A stretch of DNA of 64,000 nucleotides, from assembly GCF_914767665.1 (NCBI RefSeq), contig NC_059504.1:32829720-32893719 (forward strand), written 5' to 3'. The notes below the pieces were generated by a model that saw only the letters and a program-made list of their open reading frames with translations, did no database searches and had not been told where the DNA came from. This document shows positions 32,098 to 40,699 of this stretch, piece by piece. Each line of letters starts with the position of its first letter. The stretch's first letter is position 1. The position numbers were made by a program, and so were the translations under genes. Origin of the DNA: Harmonia axyridis. Taxonomy: Eukaryota > Arthropoda > Insecta > Coleoptera > Coccinellidae.

Positions 32098-32430
32098 TAA
32101 TCAGGACAACCCCCACCACACCACACACATCGATAGTGACTCGCCAGAACCTCAGGGAACTTGGTTGGGAGGTTATTATGCACCCGCCTTATAGCCCGGA
32201 CCTGGCACCAAGTGATTAACATCTGTTCCTATCCATGGCGAACTATTGTGCTGGTGAAAAATTCGCTTCAACAGGGGCTTTTGAAAATCGACTGCCTCAA
32301 TTTTTTGCCAATAGGGACGAGGTCTTCTTTGAAAGAGGCATTATTATATTACCTCCAAAATAACAAGTTATCGAACAAAACGTCGCATATTCGACCTAAA
32401 TCGGATAATTCGAACTATGGTAATTAATGC
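32098..32430 (+). pseudogene. Mariner transposase, C-terminal fragment
   Basis: The frame reads QDNPHHT (decayed QDNARPH catalytic-Asp block), TRQNLRELGWEVIMHPPYSP and DLAPSD, where the final catalytic Asp of the DDD triad lies. Then come HLFLSMANYCAGEKF, FENRLPQFFANRDEVFFERG and VIEQN. Stops at the usual Y after APSD and near the end confirm a pseudogene. The downstream right inverted end at 32445 completes the element. Confidence 0.85.
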
Positions 32431-32475
32431 CATGTTTTTCATGTAAAAATAATGGATTTCTTTTACTACACCTTA

Positions 32476-33700
32476 TAAACTCGACTATTTCCCTCCTGTC
32501 AAAAATTCTATGTATATGGAGAACAATTATCGAAAATTACAGCGAATATTTCCCTCCTGTCAAAAATTCTATGTAAATGGAATGCAATTATCGAAAATTA
32601 CAGCGATAATTGCATTGTAGGAAGCGAAATAGCAATGCGATAATTGTTCTGTTCATAGATGCATAGTTTCTATGAATCTTACACAGTTCGAATCTATGGC
32701 ATCCATGGAATCTATATGTCACTTTGACAAGTTAACAGTTTATCCGGGAAATATTCCCCCGAATTACACTCGTGCATCAAAATGACCGGATAATTTCGCA
32801 TTCCAGCGTGTTTTCATTGAAAAACTGCATTCGGTCATTTTCATTTTTGGAGAAAGAGCCCGAAACCGAAGGTGGAGGGAAAATGAATTCATGCATGCAT
32901 GCAGTTTTCATGACAACACGCTGTCATGCAAAATTATCGGTAATTTTGATGCACTTGTGCAATTATTCACGAAAACAATCATCACTGTCGAAAATCTAAA
33001 TTTAAACAATGATAATTTGCTCAGTCCAATTCAATCTAAGCCCAAGGACATGAAGGAGACAATTATGACACTGTAAACTGTTAATTATTAGATGACCGAA
33101 AATTTTCCATGGCAATCTACAATGTAAAAACCTGTTAAATCCCCCGGAACCAATACCGGAAAAGCATAATTTTTCTCGAAGCGAAGTTCCGAAAGGAATT
33201 TTCATAAACGTAATTGGATTTTCTCCGTTTTGCTATGTACGTGCATTCATGACGGTCGCCGTTTCGTTACACAGACATCCAGACAGTCACGTACAGTTCC
33301 ATTCGGATGGAATTCTGCGAATTGATCGATTACAACGCTCACGGATTTGAAGGATGTAATTCATCAACGTTAACTCTTTATCTGTTACAGTTACCGATCC
33401 ACCCTTCGGGTCGGTGCACTTTATTTTTTTCGGGGCACGTATTCGATTCGGCTGGGAAACCCAGAAATACGGTATGTATAGTTAATGAGTACTGTTACGT
33501 ACGAAAGTTATCCCAAAAGTAGTCGACTTGTGTTGAACAATGTAAATTCGCATGAAAATTAGTATCAGGTAGGTAATCGAAAGTGTTCAAAATGTATCTT
33601 TTAAATATCAATATCAATTTTGATCCATCGTGTATTTTGTAGGAAAAGAATTACCTATCGACTTTGTAACAAGATAAAAGGAATAATATACATATTGGGT
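32476..33700. promoter_or_regulatory. Non-repetitive stretch, candidate cis-regulatory DNA
   Basis: No gene. It begins with a tandem duplication (32486-32607) and a perfect 12 bp inverted repeat at 32582-32615 (arms ATGCAATTATCG/CGATAATTGCAT). A homeobox/POU-like ATGCATGCATGCA lies at 32891-32903, and several ATAATT and ATTATCG words follow. From 33230 to 33480 it becomes GC-richer and keeps no repeat character. Low stop density, lack of element ends and clustered motifs fit an enhancer-like region, but this is inference without comparative data. The 71- and 88-codon frames here look accidental. Confidence 0.3.
32486..32607 (+). repeat. Two tandem 61 bp units
   Basis: TATTTCCCTCCTGTCAAAAA begins at 32486 and again at 32547. 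Each copy ends in TTATCGAAAATTACAGCGA. The pair starts ~10 bp beyond the mariner right terminus, and the second copy overlaps the 12 bp inverted repeat. Confidence 0.85.
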
Positions 33701-33719
33701 ATAAAGTCACATAAAGATC

Positions 33720-33860
33720 TTATTTAAGTTCTTTATTGAATTTGGCCAAGCTTTCGACCATCCGCATGGCCCTTTTCAGGGCACTGAAAACAATTTTTAT
33801 AACAAACTACTATAAAAAACCGAAAAACTCATTAGTTATCTAAATCTCTACAAATAAAAC
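33720..33860 (-). repeat. Penelope-like repeat fragment
   Basis: Minus-strand sequence ...CCCTGAAAAGGGCCATGCGG, ATGGTCGAAAGCTTGGCC... resembles the hammerhead-bearing pseudo-LTRs of Penelope-like retroelements. No Penelope reverse transcriptase or GIY-YIG domain is found in the window. It is followed ~100 bp later by the inverted repeat at 33955-34365, which may belong to the same element. Confidence 0.4.
33745..33785 (-). ncRNA. Degenerate hammerhead-ribozyme-like motif
   Basis: On the minus strand the order is CTGAAAA (33779-33773), a stem II GGCCAT/ATGGTC with GCGG loop (33771-33756), GAAA (33755-33752), then GCTTGGCCAA, a potential short stem III. This matches the hammerhead order CUGANGA-stem II-GAAA-stem III, but the position of the catalytic G8 is A (CUGAAAA instead of CUGANGA). 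If it is a hammerhead it should be inactive or very slow. Hammerheads are known in Penelope-like elements. Confidence 0.45.
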
Positions 33861-33954
33861 TTCCAGGTCATAAAATTAAAAACTAAAAAATAGGTAAAAT
33901 CCAAAGTTCAACTATCTTAAAAGTACACAATAAATATCTGTAAAAACACATGGT

Positions 33955-34365
33955 AACAAGAACGTAAACACTCGGGAATTATGAAAATTGACACCGACAA
34001 TAAATTAAAACAACTGAAACTTCAATCGACCACAATAGCCTTGTGTTAGCTATACTATTCCGGTAAACTTACCGTAGTATAACTACATATACTAACTATA
34101 CTACTTACTGTAGTATAACTATACTGAAATTATTTTTATTTTATTTTCAATATTCATCACCTCATGTTTATTTTATTTAATTATTTTCAGGTTGACTTAA
34201 TGATGAATAAAAATAAAAAAAATAATTAAATAAAATAAAAATTTTAGTATAACTTACCGGAATAGTATAGCTAACAACGCAGTTGTGGTCGACTGAAGTT
34301 TCAGTAGTTTTAATTTGTTGTCGGTATCAATTTTCATAGTTTCCGAGTGTTTACGTTCATGTTAT
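33955..34365. repeat. Inverted repeat with ~115 bp arms
   Basis: The left arm (33955-34073; AACGTAAACACTCGGGAATT and GAAACTTCAATCGACCACAA) is mirrored by the right arm (34256-34365). The AT-rich centre contains smaller complementary blocks (CCGGTAAACTTACCG and its surroundings). It may be head-to-head pseudo-LTR pieces of the adjacent Penelope-like repeat or a separate foldback. No coding sequence. Confidence 0.7.
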
Positions 34366-34880
34366 AGTATATCCAAAGTCACTTGAACTATAGTCTATAA
34401 AAACGCTTGGCCAGAGATAATTGCACAACAGTCATAAACCATAGGCGCACACTTTTCAAAACCTTGAGATGAAAATAATATTTTTGCGTATGTATGGGAC
34501 TCAGATGTCGATTCTTTCAGAAAATTTGTGACGTGAGTAGCTTTCGCTGTTACATCAAAAATGATACTACATCATTCTACGGTGTTATAATTTGATTATT
34601 CTTTATTCTCGACTTGTAATATACTATCAAGGGACGTTATCAACGATGGTGAACTGATCGTTGCATAGAATTAGAGATGTTTGAGATGAATTCGGAAATG
34701 TTCTGTTTGAAGATAAGACAAACTAGGGTAGAATAGGTGCATGACCTTGAGATCCTTGAATGACATCCAATTTTCTACGTCAAATTAGCAGCTAGGTTGC
34801 CGAATTGAATTTTATTTCTTCGTTATTGTAAGGCGAAATTTATGTCCCTCAGTGGAAGCAGAAGGGTAAATGATAATGAT
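34366..34880. other. No gene seen
   Basis: AT-rich, non-coding sequence up to the start of the next foldback element. Confidence 0.4.
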
Positions 34881-35560
34881 GTACAGGGTGATTCACCGCG
34901 ATGGCCTATTAGACGTTCATGGAAAACTAATAATAAAAATTTATACAATTTCCTTTTATACCGGAAACAGAGTACTACTTTCTTATTTCAAACGGCACAC
35001 CTAGTTTATTATTGCATTATCAGATAGCTTGGTTGATGATAATTTTAGCAATATGGCAATACTTGAGTATAAGCTCAACTGTTCATAAAATTCCTATAAA
35101 TATCTTATGAAAAGTTTTTTTTGGAAAAAACCTATATTTGTATTCATTGAGTCAATTTTACGTTGGTATAAAAATAGAGGGGTCTCTAGCAAATCCTATA
35201 CCCAAAGAGTTATCCAGGAAAAACTTGAACTAAGGAAAACTGCAATTTCTCATTGAATGCAGTATTCTATGACTTCCAGAAAACATAAAAAGAAACTAAA
35301 AAGTCGAAATTTCATGAATTGTAATAAATTATTCGTTAAGATGGTTGAAAATCCATAAGCCAATAAAATTTTCAATTACGAATAATTAATGACATTTCAT
35401 GAAATGTCAAATTTAGTTATCCAAATTTCGATTTTAGTTTCTATGTTTTCCGGAAGTCATAGACCGAGTCATAGGCACTAAGTTAGAAATTGTAGTATTT
35501 CCTCAGTTCAAGTTTTTCCTCGATAACTCTTAAATATTTCGTATTCAGAATCAGAAATAT
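34881..35560. mobile_element. Foldback element, CCGCGATGGCC family, right end truncated
   Basis: Starts with TGTACAGGGTGATTCACCGC and continues GATGGCCTATTAGACGTTCA, the same terminus as the right end at 28036. Fold centre near 35340: TATGACTTCCAGAAAACATA on the left faces TATGTTTTCCGGAAGTCATA on the right (about 35441-35460). The right arm stops after about 220 bp, so one terminus is missing. It shares the GCATTATCAGATAGCTTGGT block with the copies at 26391 and 45775. Confidence 0.65.
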
Positions 35561-35743
35561 TCAAAGATATATGTTACCTTTTATTAAAACTGTCCCGACT
35601 GATGGCAGGAAATGATGAAATATTTCTATTTTCTATAAAATACTTGATTGATTTTTCGATCCGGCTACGTAGCTGCTAATTTGGCGTACTAAGAGCTTCA
35701 ACATCATATGCATATTCTACATGATCTCTCAAACCAGTAAAAA

Positions 35744-35905
35744 TCAGAAAATGTAATGAAAATTTTGTTGGTAAGTAAATAGAGGAATAGATTTGATTGC
35801 GAAATATTCATCTTTTTTTACATAAGCCATAGAATTGTGCCAAACATCATAGTCGATTTCATTAAAAGCATCAGTCACACAACGAACTAAAACTACGTAA
35901 AAATG
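35744..35905 (-). pseudogene. Possible transposase C-terminal fragment
   Basis: The minus frame reads VVLVRCVTDAFNEIDYDVWH and NSMAYVKKDEYFAIKSI. It resembles the ...AFEEI..E.W...I.HVKK.EE.. tail found after the catalytic domain of some Tc1/pogo-type transposases. The match is short and from memory of the pattern only. An exon of an unknown gene is the alternative. Confidence 0.3.
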
Positions 35906-35999
35906 CATTTCAATAATACCCCTATGGACCACACTGGTCTATGCGAATTATTAGAAAGTAATTAAGAAGTGATAGATGCAGCCAATGAGTGTAACCAAA

Positions 36000-36470
36000 A
36001 ACGCTCTCAAAGTGGAAAGGGGAATACGAGGGGAAATATTCAGCCAATAAGATCAATCTAATCGGGACATTCTTGTTTCCAAGACGATTTGCTAAATACC
36101 GGGGTTTATTTGAGAGTATTGATAGCAATATTTTCATAAATTCCGAACGAATTTCTGAAAACTTTGACATCCCTTGTATAATTGAAATATTCAGGCTTCC
36201 TCCAAGTGACTTTGGATATACTATATATTGTTTGTTGTTAGATTTTTTTTCTCGTAGTTGTATCTAAAATAGGTTAAATGTCAAGTATTGTAGATATCAT
36301 ATACATAATATATAAGAAATACTGTAAATTTAACTGTGCAAAACCTACGCGCAACTTTAGTTTTAGTGGGATTTCAATGTTTATTTACATCTCAACTATT
36401 CTTTTGTTATCTATGTAAAACATTTTTTTGGTGAATAAACTTATTATTATTATTATTATTATTACTATAC
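36000..36470 (+). repeat. Probable LINE 3' end with (ATT)n tail
   Basis: Non-coding sequence closing in GTGAATAAAC and an (ATT)n run at about 36440-36468, the same kind of tail as the LINE ending at 24440. No ORF2 remnant could be read upstream, so only the 3' UTR may be present. The 64- and 82-codon frames crossing it are not recognised. Confidence 0.4.
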
Positions 36471-37199
36471 CATGTGTTACCGACGGGTGCGAGGATTTTC
36501 CTGAATAATTCTTCTTACAAGAATTATTGACGAGTTACGTTACTTTTTTGGCACGCTGTATGTAAACTTAACGCATCATAACGACTTTTAGTCTAATCGA
36601 TTTTGCTCGATTTTTTTTAGTATCTCTGTTTTTTTGTAATGAAAAGTATAGTATTCTCTTTCGAACATACCGATTCAATTCCCCGTTCATTCAACAAAAC
36701 TGAGCAATTATTCCGATATAAGTAGTGTAATTATTCGTCTAATCATTTATATATCTAAAGAAAAAGCATGGCATGATTTCTGAAATTATTGCTGTAATTT
36801 CAAGATTGAACATTTGGATTTACCTCTCGTTCCTGTTTGCAATTTTAATAACATAGTTTGGAATGTTCATAGCCAGATTTGTCTCAACCTTCACGAAACT
36901 GCACTAAGCAAATACCAGATTATACATACCTACGAAAAATAACCTTCGTTCTAACACCTTCAATAAATCTTTCAGAAAAAAACGGGGTCACATCCATCAA
37001 GAAATAACGGCCCTCAAATACTGATTCCAGAAAATTTCGGTATCATTATTTCAGCTGAATCATTACACAGGACTTTTTTTTGATCGAATACTGGAAGTAA
37101 TCGCCTGTCGTATTCAGAACCGATTTTCGAATCAACTTCATGCTAATAATTCTTATAGTTCCAAACAAACACTCAAGATGGCACACAAACCAGTTTTTA
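36471..37199. other. No gene seen
   Basis: AT-rich sequence leading to the upstream region of the THAP gene. Confidence 0.4.
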
Positions 37200-37409
37200 G
37201 GTACAGTGACTTTATTATCACAGTTGCGACAAGTGACAACTCGTGTCTCATTTTCTATTGGTTGGTCGCCATGTTTCGTCGGAGTTGCGCAGATTGCAGA
37301 TTTAGTTTGTTTATGTTTATTTGTCAAAACGTGTTCAGCAATTGAGTTGTCAAGTTTGTGGAAATTACCGGCTTCGACTTTCGATTATCCGAATTTTTCA
37401 TATTTCAAA
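37200..37409 (+). promoter_or_regulatory. Putative promoter/leader of the THAP gene
   Basis: The region is GC-richer than its surroundings and holds ATTGG (an inverted CCAAT) at about 37257-37261 and a GCCATGTTTCGTC block at 37268-37280. About 80 bp (37200-37280) recur in inverted orientation at 38930-39010. A transcription start is not visible. The minus-strand 93-codon frame here (CRNCD...VCHLEC) is probably accidental, although it has paired cysteines. Confidence 0.35.
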
Positions 37410-37862
37410 ATGCCTGGTTGTGCAGCTGTTGGATGTTCAAATTCTACAGAGAAGGGTTTCATTTTGAAATTCTTTCCAAGGGATCCTGTCAGACGAAATG
37501 ATTGGGCATTAAGAACAAGACGAGCTAACTGGTTCCCCACTAATAATTCTTATTTGTGTGAAGTAAGTCCATTCATTTCACTAGTTAATCTTCAAATAAA
37601 AAAACTAAATTTCTGAGAAATATAATTTCTATGCAATTAATATGGGCTCTAAAGGTACCCAGAAATGGTTATACATATTATTAAACATAAAATATTTCAG
37701 GCACACTTCGCTCCTGATATGTGGGAGAAGGTGAGAGTTGATGGAAAAAGGAAGTTGAAACACAATGCTGTTCCTACAATATTTCCTTTCCTATACAATA
37801 CTGAAGCAATATTTCACACAATTGAAAAGATTCAGGCCTCATTCTTTGTTCTTCTGCAATGA
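37410..37862 (+). CDS. THAP-domain protein (two exons, one intron)
   Basis: THAP domains are C2CH zinc-coordinating DNA-binding modules found in host regulators and in P-element-type transposases. Seen: exon 1 (37410-37562, 51 codons, phase 0) starts MPGCAAVGCSNSTEKGF and includes FPRDPVRRNDWALRTRR. It ends ...YLCE at a perfect GTAAGT donor (37563). Exon 2 begins after AATATTTCAG at 37701 with AHFAPDMWEKV and RKLKHNAVPTIFPF. Splicing joins C-E-A-H and so rebuilds the C-x2-4-C...C-x2-H ligand set, plus the AVPTIF motif. The spliced frame stops at 37860, giving ~104 residues, little more than the THAP module. A +1 frame continues openly to 38118, so either the protein is truncated by a frameshift or further splicing exists. 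The start is the ATG immediately before the first zinc Cys, as usual for THAP proteins. Confidence 0.8.
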
Positions 37863-38118
37863 AACAACCTTCAATTTTTTCATTAAATTAGAATCTATTT
37901 TTGTTCAATATAAAAATGTTATTGAAAATCGAAATGTAGACCTAAAGAAGTTTTATATTGATAAAATGATTGCTGTTCGGTCAGAAATTGTAAACCATTG
38001 TCATAATTTGAAACATAAAAATATAACACGTTTTGTTGTGTACAGATTGCGAATAAGGTCAAAAAAAAAACTTCTTTCCAGAGTTATGGCCAGTTTGTCT
38101 ATGGCTGGTCATTCCAGG
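37863..38118 (+). CDS. Likely 3' continuation of the THAP gene (+1 frame)
   Basis: A frame offset by one base from THAP exon 2 is open from 37765 to 38121. It reads FIKLESIFVQYKNVIENRNV, DLKKFYIDKMIAVRSEIVNH and ITRFVVYRLRIRSKKK, a basic, helix-prone sequence without low complexity. The last codons MASLSMAGHSR run into CAG|GTAAAT at 38115-38121, a good splice donor. Either a one-base frameshift near 37800-37860 has separated it from the THAP module, or an unrecognised splice joins them. No known C-terminal domain is recognised. Confidence 0.4.
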
Positions 38119-38840
38119 TAAATTTATTAATAAAAAATTATAATTCCTACTTGTGTGTAGTTCTTGAGTTATTTCTTAGTTAGAAATTAAAGATAACCAA
38201 TATTCTTCGATCTGTATCTTCGGAATAATAGATAGCTTGATTACCAGTTCATTTGAGATGTTATACATTGGATCGAAGCTCGAATTCAAAATAATAAGAC
38301 GTTTTGTTGACTACAGATTAAGAACGAAGTCGAAAAACACGAGTTATGGCCAGTCAGCCCATGGCTGGTCATTCCAGGTGAATTTATTATTGAAAAATAA
38401 TAATCTTTACTTGTGCATGTAGTTGTTGAGTTTTTTCTTGATAATAATTTCAGTTAGAAGTTGAAGATATCTAATATTTTTGATCTGTATCTTCGGAAAA
38501 ATAGATAGCACGATTCAGTTCATTTCAGACGTGATACATTGGATCGAAGATCGAATTCAAAATAATAAGACGTTTTGTTGCCTACATATTAAGAAAAAGG
38601 TCGAAAAAGACTATAGAGAGTTATGACCATTAAGCCCATGGCTGATCATTCAAGGTGAATTTATTATTGGAAAATAATAAAATTTACATTTGTATGTACC
38701 TAGTTCCTGAGTTTTTTCTTAATAATAATTTAAGTTAGAAGTCAAAGATAACCAATATTTTCGATATGACTCTTTGGAAAAATAGATAGCACGATTGAGT
38801 TCATTTGCAATGTCGTACCTTGGATCGAATTCATGAAACA
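38005..38840 (+). repeat. Three tandem ~271 bp units with exon-like blocks
   Basis: ACGTTTTGTTG occurs at 38028, 38299 and 38570 (spacing 271, 271). Each unit also carries ATGGCCAG...CATGGCTGGTCATTCCAG followed by GTAAAT or GTGAAT, and TTGGATCGAA at the unit end (38270, 38541, 38821). Unit 1 overlaps the end of the open frame behind the THAP gene. In units 2 and 3 the same segment is preceded by CTACAG-like acceptors and followed by GTGAAT, but the frame shifts and indels differ. Unit 2 keeps a 61-codon frame (38237-38422). Confidence 0.8.
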
Positions 38841-38929
38841 TAATGTTACTTTCTTAAGAAATTGAGACTCATAATATGAAATATTGCCGTAAGTTACCGA
38901 TATACAATTCAAAAATACCGCCAAAAACG

Positions 38930-39010
38930 TCTTGACGAAACATGGCGGACTTTTGACAGTTTTATGGTCAGTTGTCGCCACTGTGGTAATATAGTCACTG
39001 TATTTTTAGG
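38930..39010 (-). repeat. Inverted copy of the THAP upstream segment
   Basis: The reverse complement reads TACAGTGACTATATTACCAC AGTGGCGACAACTGAC and then GCCATGTTTCGTC. The region upstream of the THAP gene (37200-37280) reads TACAGTGACTTTATTATCAC and GCCATGTTTCGTC. The two face each other across the gene. The 79-codon minus frame starting at this block is probably not a gene. Confidence 0.6.
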
Positions 39011-39299
39011 CATTCGTTCTTAGAACAAATAGCTCTATCATTTGGTCACAATGAGTGTAATTTTCCAGTTTTGAGTCGGGAGAAATCTGAAATCTGAAGA
39101 ACGTTCGACGAACTGATGACGAATTCATCCTCAAAATCGATTCTGTGTATCCGTCGGGTTGTCCGGTGGTATAAACGATTACTTTCGAACATAAGAACCT
39201 AAAAGGTTGAGATTCCAAATGCTGCAGTGAATTTTATTCATAAACAAAATACTATTGGGGGTTCCATAATTATGGCCTTTCGAAATTCTGGGCTGATGT

Positions 39300-39975
39300 T
39301 TATTTCAAAACAGCAGATTCGAGATAAAATTATTATTTCGATCTAGAATAACATTTCAAAGCATCCTACAAAATTTCAAGAAATTTAAGAAGAATTTCAA
39401 AAAAATTCAATCCCTATTTCTGTGACTACAACGTCGGAGTTGCGATTTGGGTTGTTTATATGAAATAACAATTTTAAGCTCCGTGCAAAATTTCCAGCTG
39501 AGCACATCATCAAAACCATAGAAAATTCAAGAAAAATATTGGATACGAAATATCCAGTATTTCTGCGATTACAAAAACGATCAGGTTAAGATTGTGGTTG
39601 TGTATGTATATAGAATAATCATTTCAAGAAGAATATCGAAAAACTCAAATATAATATTTCAGTGACATAGGTAGATCCGACCAAGTTGAAATTTTGCGTG
39701 GATGTATAGAATATTAATTCCAAGATTCGTGCGAAATTTCGTGTTCATAGCAGCTTCAGAACCAGAGAAAATTCAATAAAAATATGGAAAAAAACTTAAA
39801 GTTCATTCATTTGTCAATTGAACCCTTGGAGGCCAAATCATCAATCAATATCAAAAATAAAGTTGGTAATGTTATCTCCAAGGGAGCAATTGACGAACGA
39901 ATGACGAGCGCTAAAAAGCTTCTGATTTCAGGTCATTGCTTTCTTCATTTGTTTTTAGATTATTGCAACTAATAA
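39300..39975 (+). repeat. Dispersed satellite-like repeat, copy 2
   Basis: Three degenerate units (starting about 39415, 39555 and 39657) share TATTTC-GTGA, a GAGTTG-GATTTG block, GTGCGAAATTTC and GAAAATTCAA-AAAAATATGG. The run ends with GACGAACGAATGACGAGCGC (39891-39910) and a TTTTTAGATT block, as in copy 1 at 15070-15995. The 62-codon frame here is not a gene. Confidence 0.6.
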
Positions 39976-40699
39976 TCCCAGAAAACTTCCACCACGGAAA
40001 ACTATAACTCAAGAGAAATAGTAGAAACGTTGTCAGATTTCTTTCAACCTCCACAAATATACAACAAATAACAAATACCTTCAATCATAGTATCTGAAAA
40101 GCAAGGCAAAATTGATCACGGCACTTTAAAACTAATTGAACATAGAATGTTCTCGATACAGCATAAGAGAATGCTTGTGAATTCTGAATGGTGGGTATAC
40201 GATACGTGCAATCCAAATAGTCTGTTTATACCGCACTGCTTGGGAAGCAGAGGGGTTGCAACGTGAAGGGGCAAGAGCGGGTAGGCGTCAACTGTCGTGG
40301 TGAAATTATCGAGCCTATTTTCTAGATCTAGTTTGTATTGAGAATGCCTTATTTTCAAGCCTCAATAGTAAGTCTTGGGTCAATCATTTCAGGTAAAACA
40401 CAGTCATAATTAAATTTTTTCTTGAAAAATTTTCATCGATGTTGACTTCGATAAATAAGCAGTCCTTCAAAGTCCACACGACAAAGTTGCATTTTCTACT
40501 TTCAGCTATATTCTATTGTCCCTGAATTTGAAAATAATAATTATGATTTGTTTTAATCGATATTCCTGATCAACATTTTTTTCCAAATATGTGGTTTGTT
40601 TTCTTTCAATAGCGTCCTTTATCATATTATTTTTTGCTGAAAAAAGGGAATTTGATTTCAATTAAATGATAATTTTTTTCAACAAGAAGTGAATTTGAT
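39976..40699. other. No gene seen
   Basis: AT-rich and non-coding. A 43 bp direct duplication of TTTGATTTCAATTAAATGAT AATTTTTTTCAACAAG lies at about 40650-40730. Confidence 0.45.

Larger units (their letters stand above)
30061..32475 (+). mobile_element. Mariner-like element, deleted and invaded
   Basis: Inverted ends: inner AAATCCATTATTTTT at 30078-30092 is mirrored by its reverse complement at 32445-32459, with TA dinucleotides just outside. The N-terminal and C-terminal pieces of a mariner transposase lie inside in the right order and orientation. The middle ~150 codons are missing, and in their place sits a CAAGTCAAG-rich palindromic element which itself contains an RTE insertion. The host element must therefore be the oldest layer. 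Confidence 0.8.

Noticed and set aside
37046..37327. 93-codon minus frame with paired cysteines upstream of the THAP gene
   Set aside because: The spacing fits no known finger and the region is better explained as the THAP promoter/leader.
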